Shown: positions 39,864 through 46,940 of the stretch, in pieces
How positions within the stretch are numbered: position 1 is the stretch's first letter
How the letters are laid out: every line of letters starts with the position of its first letter
Source of the DNA: Clostridiaceae bacterium
GTDB taxonomy: Bacteria > Bacillota > Clostridia > Lachnospirales > Lachnospiraceae
Reading direction: 5' to 3'
DNA: 64,000 nt
NCBI GenBank assembly: GCA_009911305.1
Contig: QXXC01000019.1
Span: 16,255-80,254, forward strand
Made by a program: the position numbers and the translations under genes
The notes under the pieces: model-generated
What the model saw: only the letters and a program-made list of their open reading frames with translations
Databases searched by the model: none
Told to the model about the DNA's origin: nothing

Positions 39864-39905
39864 TCACATTTGCACAAGAAGAACAGCTGATAAAAGCAAA
39901 TTATT

Positions 39906-39960
39906 TTGTGCGCCATGCTGAATAGACTGAATCAGAAAACAGGCGTATAATTGTGCGCCA
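39906..39960. repeat. Short direct repeat TTGTGCGCCA
   Basis: TTGTGCGCCA occurs at 39906-39915 and again at 39951-39960 in the non-coding tail of the lysis operon. It may be chance or a leftover of an attachment or transposition event. Nothing else recognisable lies between 39864 and 40008. Confidence 0.35.
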
Positions 39961-40008
39961 GAGGGGGGTATAAGGGGGGGGGGTGAAGCCCCGGCCCCGA
40001 AAAGCGAG

Positions 40009-40047
40009 ATAAGCCCCGCCGCCGTTTGGCAGTTGGGGCTTATTTTT
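40009..40047 (+). terminator. Terminator of the DGR-lysis operon
   Basis: ATAAGCCCC (40009-40017) pairs with GGGGCTTAT (40034-40042), then TTTTT. It closes the rightward operon; the opposing AbrB-like gene ends inside it, so it probably works on both strands. Confidence 0.85.
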
Positions 40048-40234
40048 GTATTCCAGATATGATGATTTTGTCGCCATCGAAAGAGGCTACGACTGTTCTA
40101 TTATTCAGATCCACGCCGAGGGCAGCCGCCCAGGGCTTCGGTATTGAGAGCTTGAAACCAACGGAGCCGGAGCCGCCCTTATTGGCGATCAGATTAAGCT
40201 CCCTTGTTTCTTTTCCTTCGTTTGTTTTCTTCAT
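40040..40234 (-). CDS. AbrB/SpoVT-like DNA-binding protein
   Basis: A 64-residue protein from ATG 40234 behind GGAAGTGCAGGAA. RELNLIANKGGSGSVGFKLSIPKPWAAALGVDLNNRTVVASFDGDKIIISG is the swapped-hairpin AbrB fold: G-x-x-x-x-K-L-x-I-P-K-x-W-A-x-x-L-G-V and ending K-I-I-I-x-G. A small regulator or antitoxin without a visible toxin partner. The long structured leader upstream may be its 5' UTR or a separate RNA. Confidence 0.85.
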   Translation of the reverse strand: MKKTNEGKETRELNLIANKGGSGSVGFKLSIPKPWAAALGVDLNNRTVVASFDGDKIIISGIQK

Positions 40235-40277
40235 TTCCTGCACTTCCTTTTTGCGGCGTCGCAACGATTTTTATAAA

Positions 40278-40482
40278 AAGGCTTCCCGGCCGCCCTTCGG
40301 TATAGCCCGACGGGTAGAGCTTGCATAGCTCGGCTTCACATCACCTATTAACCTTTCTTCCACGCGCCAGGCGCGGACCCTGCGGAGGTTTACAAGTTGC
40401 ACCGTTTCCCCCGGACGGTTTTAAGGTTTTCACATTAAAAGCCAGTAAAACTTGTTAGACGACATTCAGGCCGGGAAGCCTT
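40278..40482 (-). ncRNA. Large structured RNA candidate with 14-bp closing stem
   Basis: Leftward, AAGGCTTCCCGGCC (40482-40469) pairs perfectly with GGCCGGGAAGCCTT (40291-40278), then TTTTTAT follows: a closing stem plus terminator. Inside are hairpins CGCGC-CTG-GCGCG, GAGCT-ATGCA-AGCTC, ACCGT...ACGGT, and longer-range pairs ACAAGTT/AACTTGT and AACCTT/AAGGTT. A separate hairpin CAAGCT-CCCC-AGCTTG lies just upstream. Size (205 bases) and complexity suggest an ornate ncRNA of the sort found in Clostridia and phages (raiA-type is one idea), but I cannot name it. The 40235-40582 gap holds no gene. Confidence 0.65.
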
Positions 40483-40582
40483 GATTTATATTTGACACCC
40501 ATCCCACAAGCTGGGGAGCTTGCTTTACTTCTGCCCGCCGGGCTTTGGACCGGCCGTCGGTGGTTTAGTGCCGGGGCAGCAG

Positions 40583-40879
40583 CTACGCCGCCGCCCGTTC
40601 AATTTTGAATAACCAGTTTTCCTCATCCGCAGTTACAAGCCCGAAGTATTCATCCGTCCGGGTAAAGTTGTATTCGATACCGAAGAACTGAAGGAGAACC
40701 ATTTTATATACTTCCCATTGAGCCTGGCACCAGTCGGCAACCTTGCGCTCGCGCTTATATTCTTCGGTATAATATTCATTTACCCGGCAGGAGTCCAGAG
40801 CCTTGTCCCAGGATATAATACAGCACTTAAGCTCCGCCCCTACTTCTGTTTTTAAGAATTTTTCTTTATTCAGCTTCAT
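40583..40879 (-). CDS. Hypothetical protein
   Basis: A 98-residue protein from ATG 40879 behind AAAGGGGATT. KFLKTEVGAELKCCIISWDKALDSCRVNEYYTEEYKRERKVADWCQAQWEVYKMVLLQFFGIEYNFTRTDEYFGLV contains many aromatic residues. This type is found on Lachnospiraceae mobile elements; function unknown. Confidence 0.65.
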   Translation of the reverse strand: MKLNKEKFLKTEVGAELKCCIISWDKALDSCRVNEYYTEEYKRERKVADWCQAQWEVYKMVLLQFFGIEYNFTRTDEYFGLVTADEENWLFKIERAAA

Positions 40880-40895
40880 AATTGAATCCCCTTTC

Positions 40896-41090
40896 TTACC
40901 ATTCATTAAGCGTTACCCGCTTCGCTTCGTGATTTATTTCTACCTTATAGCCGTTACCGTTTCCGTCCCAGTACAGATCGCCAGTATTGAAGTTATGCCA
41001 GTTTATACGGCTTCTTTTGTCTTTCAGATTTTCAGATACATCCGCCAGAGCTTCCGGGCTTCCTACTACTTCGTAACCATATGCCAACAT
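40896..41090 (-). CDS. Hypothetical protein
   Basis: A 64-residue protein: MLAYGYEVVGSPEALADVSENLKDKRSRINWHNFNTGDLYWDGNGNGYKVEINHEAKRVTLNEW. Small beta-rich protein in an operon with the 40583 gene, 16 bases apart. No assignment. Confidence 0.6.
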   Translation of the reverse strand: MLAYGYEVVGSPEALADVSENLKDKRSRINWHNFNTGDLYWDGNGNGYKVEINHEAKRVTLNEW

Positions 41091-41231
41091 TTATTTTTAC
41101 CGCCTTTCTTGTTTCCGTTTTTTTTGTTTCCGTTCCCTTAAGGTGTGTGTATGGTAACTCTGAAAAGACGGTACGTCAAGCCTTTTTTGAAAGTTTTTTA
41201 AAAGAATTTTTAGTGGCATTTCTTACGGTTA

Positions 41232-41261
41232 TTTACACAACAAATACCAGCGTATTATAAT
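41232..41261 (+). promoter_or_regulatory. Promoter of the injection-system cluster
   Basis: TTTACA (41232-41237), an 18-base spacer, and TATAAT (41256-41261), 26 bases before the sheath gene start. AT-rich sequence (TTTTTTGAAAGTTTTTTAAA) upstream resembles an UP element. The gap 41091-41287 holds nothing else. Confidence 0.75.
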
Positions 41262-41287
41262 AAATACGAAAGAGGGAGTGGTGGCCT

Positions 41288-43459
41288 ATGGAAATAATCA
41301 CGCAGACAAACAGAACGATTCTGTTTGCCGAAATTAATCCGGAACGGCTGAATATTCTTACCTTGATTGGGGATGTCAGGGGAAAGAGCAGCCTGGATGA
41401 TGACAAGATTAAAGAAATTAATGAACAACTGGTGGTGTCCAGTTTTGAGGAGTTTTTGGAGAAGTTTTCGCCAGTGGTATATTCCTGGTGCGATGCGTCA
41501 TCTTCAAGTATTCAGTACAGCTTGGTGAAGCCGGAAAAAATCCCGGATAACTGCATTACGGAAATTCCTCTCAACGAACTCAACGATCTGTTGAACATGC
41601 TGATAACTCTGCTGGACGCTAAGAGCGCTCAGGGCGTGGCAAATGTGGATTTCACATTCAGCAATGTGCTGAATATGATTTCGCCTCAGAAAATCATGGA
41701 TGATATCCGTCAGGTGCGGCGGGAAATTCAGTATACCTACGGGAAATACATGGAACTGGATGAGGGTGATCCGAAACGTCTGGATTTGGGAGACAAGCTG
41801 AACTACCAGTTTGACCAGGCGAGCCACAATTATAATAATGTTCTTGCCATGCTGCCCCTTGCCATTGAAGATATCAAAACGCGGCTTCTGTTAGGCGATG
41901 GGGAAACGAGCCGGGGAGGGCAGGACTTTAAAGCCGGCCTGCTCAGCATGGGAGACGACGGAGAACTGAAAATTCTGGAGATGAAACAGGAGGAGAGCAC
42001 CCAGCTTGCTGTGGTGGATGACGGTATTAACACCAGCCTAATGGAAACCTTTAGGGAAGATTATGACGCGCTGAATGAGGAAAAATCGGATTATGTCCGG
42101 GAGCTGGTGGCGCGTACCTTCTGTCCATTAAGTTCTACGATGGAGAGTTTCGTGGACCGAGAGGTAGAGGTGAATCATTACAACCACTATCTTGAATTTT
42201 ATAAGAAGAGCAAAGATGATTTTGTAAAGGCTGTCAAGCCCCTGATCGAGAAAATCCTTGGTGTTAAGACCTTCTTTGATCAGTATCAGGTAAAGGAAAA
42301 AGCGATGCAGCCAAAGCTTTTGATTGCGAATGTACCTCTTGATATGCTGGTAAAGTCCGCTAATTTGCCGCGGATTCTGACTTACTTGAATACGACGAAT
42401 GACAAGAATGAGTTTGAAAATACGATCTGGTTCGGGATCGTGCCGGATGTAGAGCTGAACCAGACCGGAGGAGGAAAGCTACAGAGGCTGCGCTTTGCAG
42501 GGAATCAAAAAGTGGAAAAACAGGGTACCAATTCTATGGAGAGTCTGGCAGCTCTGATGAATGCGTTGCTTCCATATAGAATCACAACATTTTTCAGCTT
42601 CCGTTCCGGAGAGGAAACGACGTTTAGTTATATCGCCACAGAGGGGATTGACCTTTTTAAGGATAAATGTATGCCTCTTATGAAACGGGATTACAGTGAG
42701 TTTGTGGTTCCCTGCATTCCTAATGTAACGATTATTCCAAAGGATAAATCAGGCCTGATTCTTGATAAGAGGATGGTTATGGATGAGGACGGCCATGTTT
42801 TCCTATCCGATGAAAAGGAAGACACCATGAAGATGTGGCTGGAGGGAATCTATGTAGGAGCTGCTTATGAAGCCGCCGGGATTGTGGCGGCATGGCAGTG
42901 CCCGGAATACTTAAAGCAGCGTTTCAATAATACCAGTATGGAGTATCCAGGCGTGAGGTTTGATGTCGAGGCTGATGATAATGCGCTGTTAGCGGCTACC
43001 AGCATGACAAAAGAGATTTCCGGATTCACGAATGCAATTAAAAATTCAATCAACCATACGGGATTTGGATTTGTGTTTTCGTCTGATAACGCCCAGTATA
43101 AGGGCAGGAATATTAAGAATATCACTGTGTACAAGGCTAGAAATCTGTTGAGTAGCGGAACACAGTTTGAGCCGATTTACAAGACATTGGTTGTCACATA
43201 TATTGAAAGGATGTTGCGGTTTTACAGCGGTGATTTCAAACAGGATAAAATACTTAAGTTTTTCAGTAGCAATCCCAGCAGCCAGAAGAGCCGCTGGGAC
43301 ACGGATCGCCAGCATGTAAATTCCATTTTGCAGGACGGCGACGAGCTTGATTTTTCAATTGATGACAAAAACGGCATCTGTAATGTGCAGGTGACATTTG
43401 CTAATGTGACAAAGAATCTGAAGGTCCAGCTCACCAGAAAAGCTGGTGAAAGCAAATAG
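41288..43459 (+). CDS. T6SS-like contractile sheath protein, apparent TssB-TssC fusion
   Basis: A 723-residue protein from ATG 41288. Residues 20-160 look like TssB: LIGDVRGKSS, SFEEFLEKFSPVVYSW, ANVDFTFSNVLNMISPQKIMDDIRQVRREI. Residues from about 300 look like TssC: ILTYLNTTNDKNEFENTIWFGIVPDVEL, LPYRITTFFSFRSGEETTFSYIATEGIDLF, IYVGAAYEAAGIVAAWQCPEYLKQRF, FEPIYKTLVVTYIERMLRF, and the closing strand CNVQVTFANVTKNLKVQLTRK. In T6SS the two proteins are separate and form the sheath protomer. The similarity is by pattern and order, not by search. The two tube genes follow it. Confidence 0.65.
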   Translation: MEIITQTNRTILFAEINPERLNILTLIGDVRGKSSLDDDKIKEINEQLVVSSFEEFLEKFSPVVYSWCDASSSSIQYSLVKPEKIPDNCITEIPLNELNDLLNMLITLLDAKSAQGVANVDFTFSNVLNMISPQKIMDDIRQVRREIQYTYGKYMELDEGDPKRLDLGDKLNYQFDQASHNYNNVLAMLPLAIEDIKTRLLLGDGETSRGGQDFKAGLLSMGDDGELKILEMKQEESTQLAVVDDGINTSLMETFREDYDALNEEKSDYVRELVARTFCPLSSTMESFVDREVEVNHYNHYLEFYKKSKDDFVKAVKPLIEKILGVKTFFDQYQVKEKAMQPKLLIANVPLDMLVKSANLPRILTYLNTTNDKNEFENTIWFGIVPDVELNQTGGGKLQRLRFAGNQKVEKQGTNSMESLAALMNALLPYRITTFFSFRSGEETTFSYIATEGIDLFKDKCMPLMKRDYSEFVVPCIPNVTIIPKDKSGLILDKRMVMDEDGHVFLSDEKEDTMKMWLEGIYVGAAYEAAGIVAAWQCPEYLKQRFNNTSMEYPGVRFDVEADDNALLAATSMTKEISGFTNAIKNSINHTGFGFVFSSDNAQYKGRNIKNITVYKARNLLSSGTQFEPIYKTLVVTYIERMLRFYSGDFKQDKILKFFSSNPSSQKSRWDTDRQHVNSILQDGDELDFSIDDKNGICNVQVTFANVTKNLKVQLTRKAGESK

Positions 43460-43477
43460 AAAGAGGAGGAATAAAGA

Positions 43478-43906
43478 ATGGGATTACGTTTAAAAATTGA
43501 GGGAAGCGAGTCAATAAGCCTGCCGGAGACAAGCATCATGACTGTTAAATTCGGAGCAGATATTCCCCATGATTCCAATGCGAGATCAACGGATCTCGGC
43601 TCAACGGTGCTGATTACAGGCAAGATTCTGGCCGCAGTGGACGGGGAGCCTGCGGATGACACCAGCAAGATCGCAAGGTGGTCTTTAATACCTGCGGAGA
43701 ATTCTGACTGCTATCGTAATGTGCAGATTCACGTAGTCAATGCATCGCAGATCGTAAGGCAGATTACAATCCCCAATGCCTTTGTCATTGACTATGAAGA
43801 GGATTTTACAGATGATACGGGTACAGGAATATTTACACTACTGATTAAACAGAAAAAAGATAAGATGGTGAATTTAAAATTTGAGGGCGGTTTTAGCGGA
43901 GAATAG
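43478..43906 (+). CDS. Hcp-like tube protein 1
   Basis: A 142-residue protein behind AGAGGAGG. RLKIEGSESISLPETSIMTVKFGADIPHDSNARSTDLGSTVLITGKIL..., NVQIHVVNASQIVRQITIPNAFVIDYEEDFTDDTGTGIFTLLIKQKKDK is the length and strand order of an Hcp/gp19-like tube subunit. In Firmicutes such genes are often labelled 'membrane-associated protease 1' without evidence. About half its residues are shared with the next gene. A hexameric ring role inside the sheath is inferred from context. Confidence 0.7.
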   Translation: MGLRLKIEGSESISLPETSIMTVKFGADIPHDSNARSTDLGSTVLITGKILAAVDGEPADDTSKIARWSLIPAENSDCYRNVQIHVVNASQIVRQITIPNAFVIDYEEDFTDDTGTGIFTLLIKQKKDKMVNLKFEGGFSGE

Positions 43907-43980
43907 GAGATTGGGAATAAAAAACTGCAGGGATGAAATAAACCAGATTAGGTTTCAGATAGAAAAGGAAGGAGCATATT

Positions 43981-44406
43981 ATGGGATTCAAATTAAAGGT
44001 TGAAGGACCGTCAACGATAGAGTTAGGAACAACCAGTGTTACAGGGGTAAAATTCAGGACAGATATTCCCCATGACAGCAATGCCCGTTCCACAGATATG
44101 GGCAGTACAGTGGAGATTACCGGGAAAATCCTGACAGCCGTGGATGGCGATCCGTTTGACAGTACACGGCAGCTTGGACTGTGGGCGCTGGTACCGGCAG
44201 AGAAATCCGATTGCTACCGCAAGGTAAGCATTGAGGTGATCGCCGCTTCGCAGGTGGTTCGCAAATACAGCTATCCCAATGCTTTTGTGGTGGATTATAA
44301 GGAGGACTACGGCGATACGGAGGGCGTGGGTACGTTTACCCTGATTATTAAACAGAAGAAAGACAAGATGGCGCAGGTTGCGGTTGAAGGTGGATACAGT
44401 GTGTAA
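43981..44406 (+). CDS. Hcp-like tube protein 2
   Basis: A 141-residue paralog: FKLKVEGPSTIELGTTSVTGVKFRTDIPHDSNARSTDMGSTVEITGKIL, then PNAFVVDYKEDYGDTEGVGTFTLIIKQKKDKMAQVAVEGGYSV. Good ribosome site (GGAAGGAG). Two tube-type proteins may form alternate rings or a mixed tube. A terminator follows, so both tube genes can be made in excess over the remaining cluster. Confidence 0.7.
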   Translation: MGFKLKVEGPSTIELGTTSVTGVKFRTDIPHDSNARSTDMGSTVEITGKILTAVDGDPFDSTRQLGLWALVPAEKSDCYRKVSIEVIAASQVVRKYSYPNAFVVDYKEDYGDTEGVGTFTLIIKQKKDKMAQVAVEGGYSV

Positions 44407-44466
44407 CAGCCATATAAATTCCGCAGGCAGTTAGCGATTTGCTGTTGCGGGCCAATTTCAAAAAGG

Positions 44467-44496
44467 GGCTGCCTGCTCTCACAGGCGGCTCTTTTT
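44467..44496 (+). terminator. Terminator after the tube genes
   Basis: GCTGCCTG-CTCTCA-CAGGCGGCTC followed by CTTTTTAAG: a 5-bp perfect GC stem extended by three more pairs with a T run. It separates the sheath/tube operon from the J-protein and downstream genes. Confidence 0.75.
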
Positions 44497-44568
44497 AAGA
44501 GAACCCGTGTAACGGTTCGGCTGGAGTAAACCTCTAAGAATCCGTTTCATAAGACAGGCGGGGCAAAT

Positions 44569-45018
44569 ATGAAAGATTATTATAAAATACTTGGAGTACC
44601 AGAACAGGCTACGGACGGAGAGATCAAGGCGGCATACCGGAAGTTGGTTAAAGCATACCATCCAGATGTAGTAAGGGATGATAAAGAGAAAGAAGCGCAG
44701 ATGTATGAAATCCAGGAGGCATACCAATGCCTTGGAGAAACCCAAAAGCGCAAGGCGTATGATGAGAAGAGGAAGAACAGCCATGCCGCAGCGAATACCG
44801 GGAAACCACAAAAAAACGGATTTCCAAACAGCGGCCGGCGGGAGCCAGATATGAACCGGTTTGAGGCATTTTTCGGTTTCCAGCCGGGAAAGGGAATGGA
44901 AACATATCATGATAAAAGGGGATATGCCAGAGAAACAGAAGGGCCGATCCGGCCGGAGGAGATGTTCGCCTCTTTCTTTGGAGGAACGGGACAGAGAGGG
45001 GGAAAACGGCGGGGGTGA
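44569..45018 (+). CDS. J-domain co-chaperone
   Basis: A 149-residue protein. KDYYKILGVPEQATDGEIKAAYRKLVKAYHPDVVRDDKEKEAQMYEIQEAYQCLGETQKRKAYDEKR is a full J domain with its HPD tripeptide. The glycine/phenylalanine-containing tail (RFEAFFGFQPGKGM, EEMFASFFGGTGQRGGKRRG) has no zinc or client-binding domain. It should stimulate an Hsp70-type ATPase, and a divergent Hsp70-like protein is encoded 3.7 kb downstream. Confidence 0.9.
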   Translation: MKDYYKILGVPEQATDGEIKAAYRKLVKAYHPDVVRDDKEKEAQMYEIQEAYQCLGETQKRKAYDEKRKNSHAAANTGKPQKNGFPNSGRREPDMNRFEAFFGFQPGKGMETYHDKRGYARETEGPIRPEEMFASFFGGTGQRGGKRRG

Positions 45019-45572
45019 AAACAAAGCGCAAGGCAAAAATAATAACCGATATTGTTATTTTATTATGCAGTGGGACGCTTGCAGCCTGCCTGTATTTCCG
45101 GAGCTATGAGTGGGCATGGCTGACGGAATCGGAGGCTGCTTTACTGGTGGTGATGGCACTGGTAGCAATGGATTTAACGTTTTTATTGAAAAAAAATAGA
45201 GCAGATGTACAGAACAGCTATCCGGCAGACGATATATGGGCCAGGAGCGTGATTCTTTTAAATGAACAGAATGAACCGGTTAAGTCATGGGATATGTCAG
45301 GAAAGATATCGTTCATTATAGGAAAAAGAAGCCGGGACAGGGAAGTGGATATCGATCTGGAGGATTGCGAGTACAGCGCGTTTATTGACGAGCAGCATGC
45401 AGTGCTTAATTACTGCCTGGATTCATGGTATATTGAGGATATTGGTTCCCATAACGGGGTGAAAATAAAAAAATCCGAAGACGGGATCTGTTATAAGATT
45501 TTGAACCGGCCATGCAGAGTTGCAGCGGGAGATATCATTTACATTGCGAATACCAGGCTTTTATTGTCCTGA
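45015..45572 (+). CDS. Membrane-anchored FHA-domain protein
   Basis: A 185-residue protein from GTG 45015, overlapping the J-protein stop (GTGA). Two membrane segments (IITDIVILLCSGTLAACLYF and SEAALLVVMALVAMDLTFLL) lead to an FHA domain: FIIGKRSRDREVDIDLEDCEYSAFIDEQHAVLNYCLDSWYIEDIGSHNGVKI. G-R, S-x-x-H and N-G residues of phosphothreonine binding are present in modified form. T6SS loci often carry an FHA protein (Fha/TagH) controlled by phosphorylation. Confidence 0.85.
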   Translation: MKTKRKAKIITDIVILLCSGTLAACLYFRSYEWAWLTESEAALLVVMALVAMDLTFLLKKNRADVQNSYPADDIWARSVILLNEQNEPVKSWDMSGKISFIIGKRSRDREVDIDLEDCEYSAFIDEQHAVLNYCLDSWYIEDIGSHNGVKIKKSEDGICYKILNRPCRVAAGDIIYIANTRLLLS

Positions 45573-45608
45573 GAACATATAAAATGAAGAATGGGGGACA
45601 AGAACAGA

Positions 45609-46106
45609 ATGAGTTTAGTGAAGTGCCCGAACGGGCATGTATATAATGCAAGACGGTACGGTAAAATCTGCCCCTATTGCAATATGAAGGTCAGGGAGGA
45701 GAGCGGACCGGAGAAGCCGCCAGGGTTTGAGCCGCCGTTGGAAATCCTGGAGGAAGAGATACGGCCTGTATGCGGTTGGCTGATCTGTATTGAGGGCGCA
45801 AGGGTCGGGATGGATTATAAAATTCACAACGGTAAAAATTTTGTGGGTCGGGGGGATGAAATGGATATACAGATCCTGGGCGATAATGAAATTAACAGGA
45901 GGAATCATACGATCATTGTCTATGATGCAAAGAAGATGAATACCGTTATACTTCCGGGCGACGCAGCAGGACTGGCGTATCTGAATGAAGAAGCAGTCTA
46001 TGTGCCGACAGAATTGAAGCCTTATGACACCATAAGCCTCGGAAAAAGCCGTTTTTTATTTGTACCCCTGTGTGGATCAAATTTCAGTTGGGATGATGTG
46101 AAATGA
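45609..46106 (+). CDS. FHA-domain protein with N-terminal zinc finger
   Basis: A 165-residue protein; ATG 45609 is preferred to the earlier ATG at 45591 because of a GGGGG upstream and the MSLVKCPNGH start. CPNGHVYNARRYGKICPYC is a zinc-binding element. The FHA part reads CGWLICIEGARVGMDYKIHNGKNFVGRGDEMDIQILGDNEINRRNHTIIVYD. Soluble partner of the previous FHA protein. It overlaps the phosphatase gene by four bases. Confidence 0.85.
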   Translation: MSLVKCPNGHVYNARRYGKICPYCNMKVREESGPEKPPGFEPPLEILEEEIRPVCGWLICIEGARVGMDYKIHNGKNFVGRGDEMDIQILGDNEINRRNHTIIVYDAKKMNTVILPGDAAGLAYLNEEAVYVPTELKPYDTISLGKSRFLFVPLCGSNFSWDDVK

Positions 46107-46927
46107 TAATAGGGCACATGCAATTGCTTCTTCTTATTTTGATGACGGGACTTGTTGCGTACCGGTTTACTCTTGGAATGGAGGCGGATGAACTTAGATT
46201 AAGGCCGGATATCGGGATTTGGCAGACGAATGGCAGGAAGGAGATTCAAGCGGATATCGCGTATGCTGCCACAGGCAGCGCAGGAACGATGGCAGTTCTG
46301 GCAGATGGGATTGGACGTGAGAATACAGGAAAGGTATGCGCACAACTGGCTGTTGACAGTGTGTTCGATCAATTTGAGCCATATCGGACCCTGGACAATA
46401 TGGAATATTTTTTTAAAAGCGCTTTTGCGGAGGCAAACAGCCGTATCCGGAAAACCATCGGCGACAGGAAAGGCGGGTGCAGCCTTGCCGCAGTTTATAT
46501 GAATCAAACGCATCTGTATTACGCGGTTGCGGGCAATATCCGGATCGCTCTTGTACGCAACAAAGAAATTATCCCTTTAAGCAGGGGACATACTCTGGAT
46601 GTGCTGGCGGTTCAGGCTTATCAGGATGGAAGGATATCCAGGCAGGAAGCTGTGTGGAGTATGGATGAAAAGCGGATATGGAATCATCTGGGGAGAGAGG
46701 GATTCCATGAAATTGAGATATGTGAAAGGCCAATCCGTATCAAAACTGGCGACCGTGTTCTTATGATCAGCAAAGGCATTTTTGAAGAGGTGTCGTGGGG
46801 CGAGCTCGAAGATATGATGCAGGATACGGAGGCGGCTGCGGCAACTGCCAGGAGGATGGTTCAGGCGGCCGAAAACAAAGCAAATCCGGATATGGATAAT
46901 GGAAGCGTCCTGCTTCTGAGAGTATAG
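46103..46927 (+). CDS. PP2C-family protein phosphatase (PppA-like)
   Basis: A 274-residue protein. A membrane segment (MQLLLLILMTGLVAYRFTLG) precedes the phosphatase domain, with IAYAATGSAGTMAVLADGIGRENTGKVCA (metal-binding DG), GGCSLAAVYMNQTHLYYAVAGNIRIALVRNKEIIPLSRGHTL and DNGSVLLLRV. In T6SS threonine-phosphorylation pathways a PppA phosphatase opposes PpkA and FHA. No kinase is visible in this window. Confidence 0.85.
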   Translation: MIIGHMQLLLLILMTGLVAYRFTLGMEADELRLRPDIGIWQTNGRKEIQADIAYAATGSAGTMAVLADGIGRENTGKVCAQLAVDSVFDQFEPYRTLDNMEYFFKSAFAEANSRIRKTIGDRKGGCSLAAVYMNQTHLYYAVAGNIRIALVRNKEIIPLSRGHTLDVLAVQAYQDGRISRQEAVWSMDEKRIWNHLGREGFHEIEICERPIRIKTGDRVLMISKGIFEEVSWGELEDMMQDTEAAAATARRMVQAAENKANPDMDNGSVLLLRV

Positions 46928-46940
46928 GCGGAGGAAGCAG

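Noticed and set aside
39906..39960. TTGTGCGCCA pair as attachment sites of the second phage
   Set aside because: Only ten bases, 35 bases apart; attachment repeats of a prophage should lie tens of kilobases apart. Kept as a minor repeat only.
34791..40047. DGR and lysis genes as part of the same phage as the leftward head-tail genes
   Set aside because: They lie beyond the integrase on the other strand, with different codon preference. A single phage would need lysis and tail-tip genes outside its attachment site. Nested prophages explain it more simply, though the left flank is needed to be sure.
43478..44406. The two 140-residue proteins as membrane proteases, a label used for such genes
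   Set aside because: They have no membrane helix and no protease motif. Length, beta-strand pattern and sheath/VgrG neighbours fit tube proteins better.
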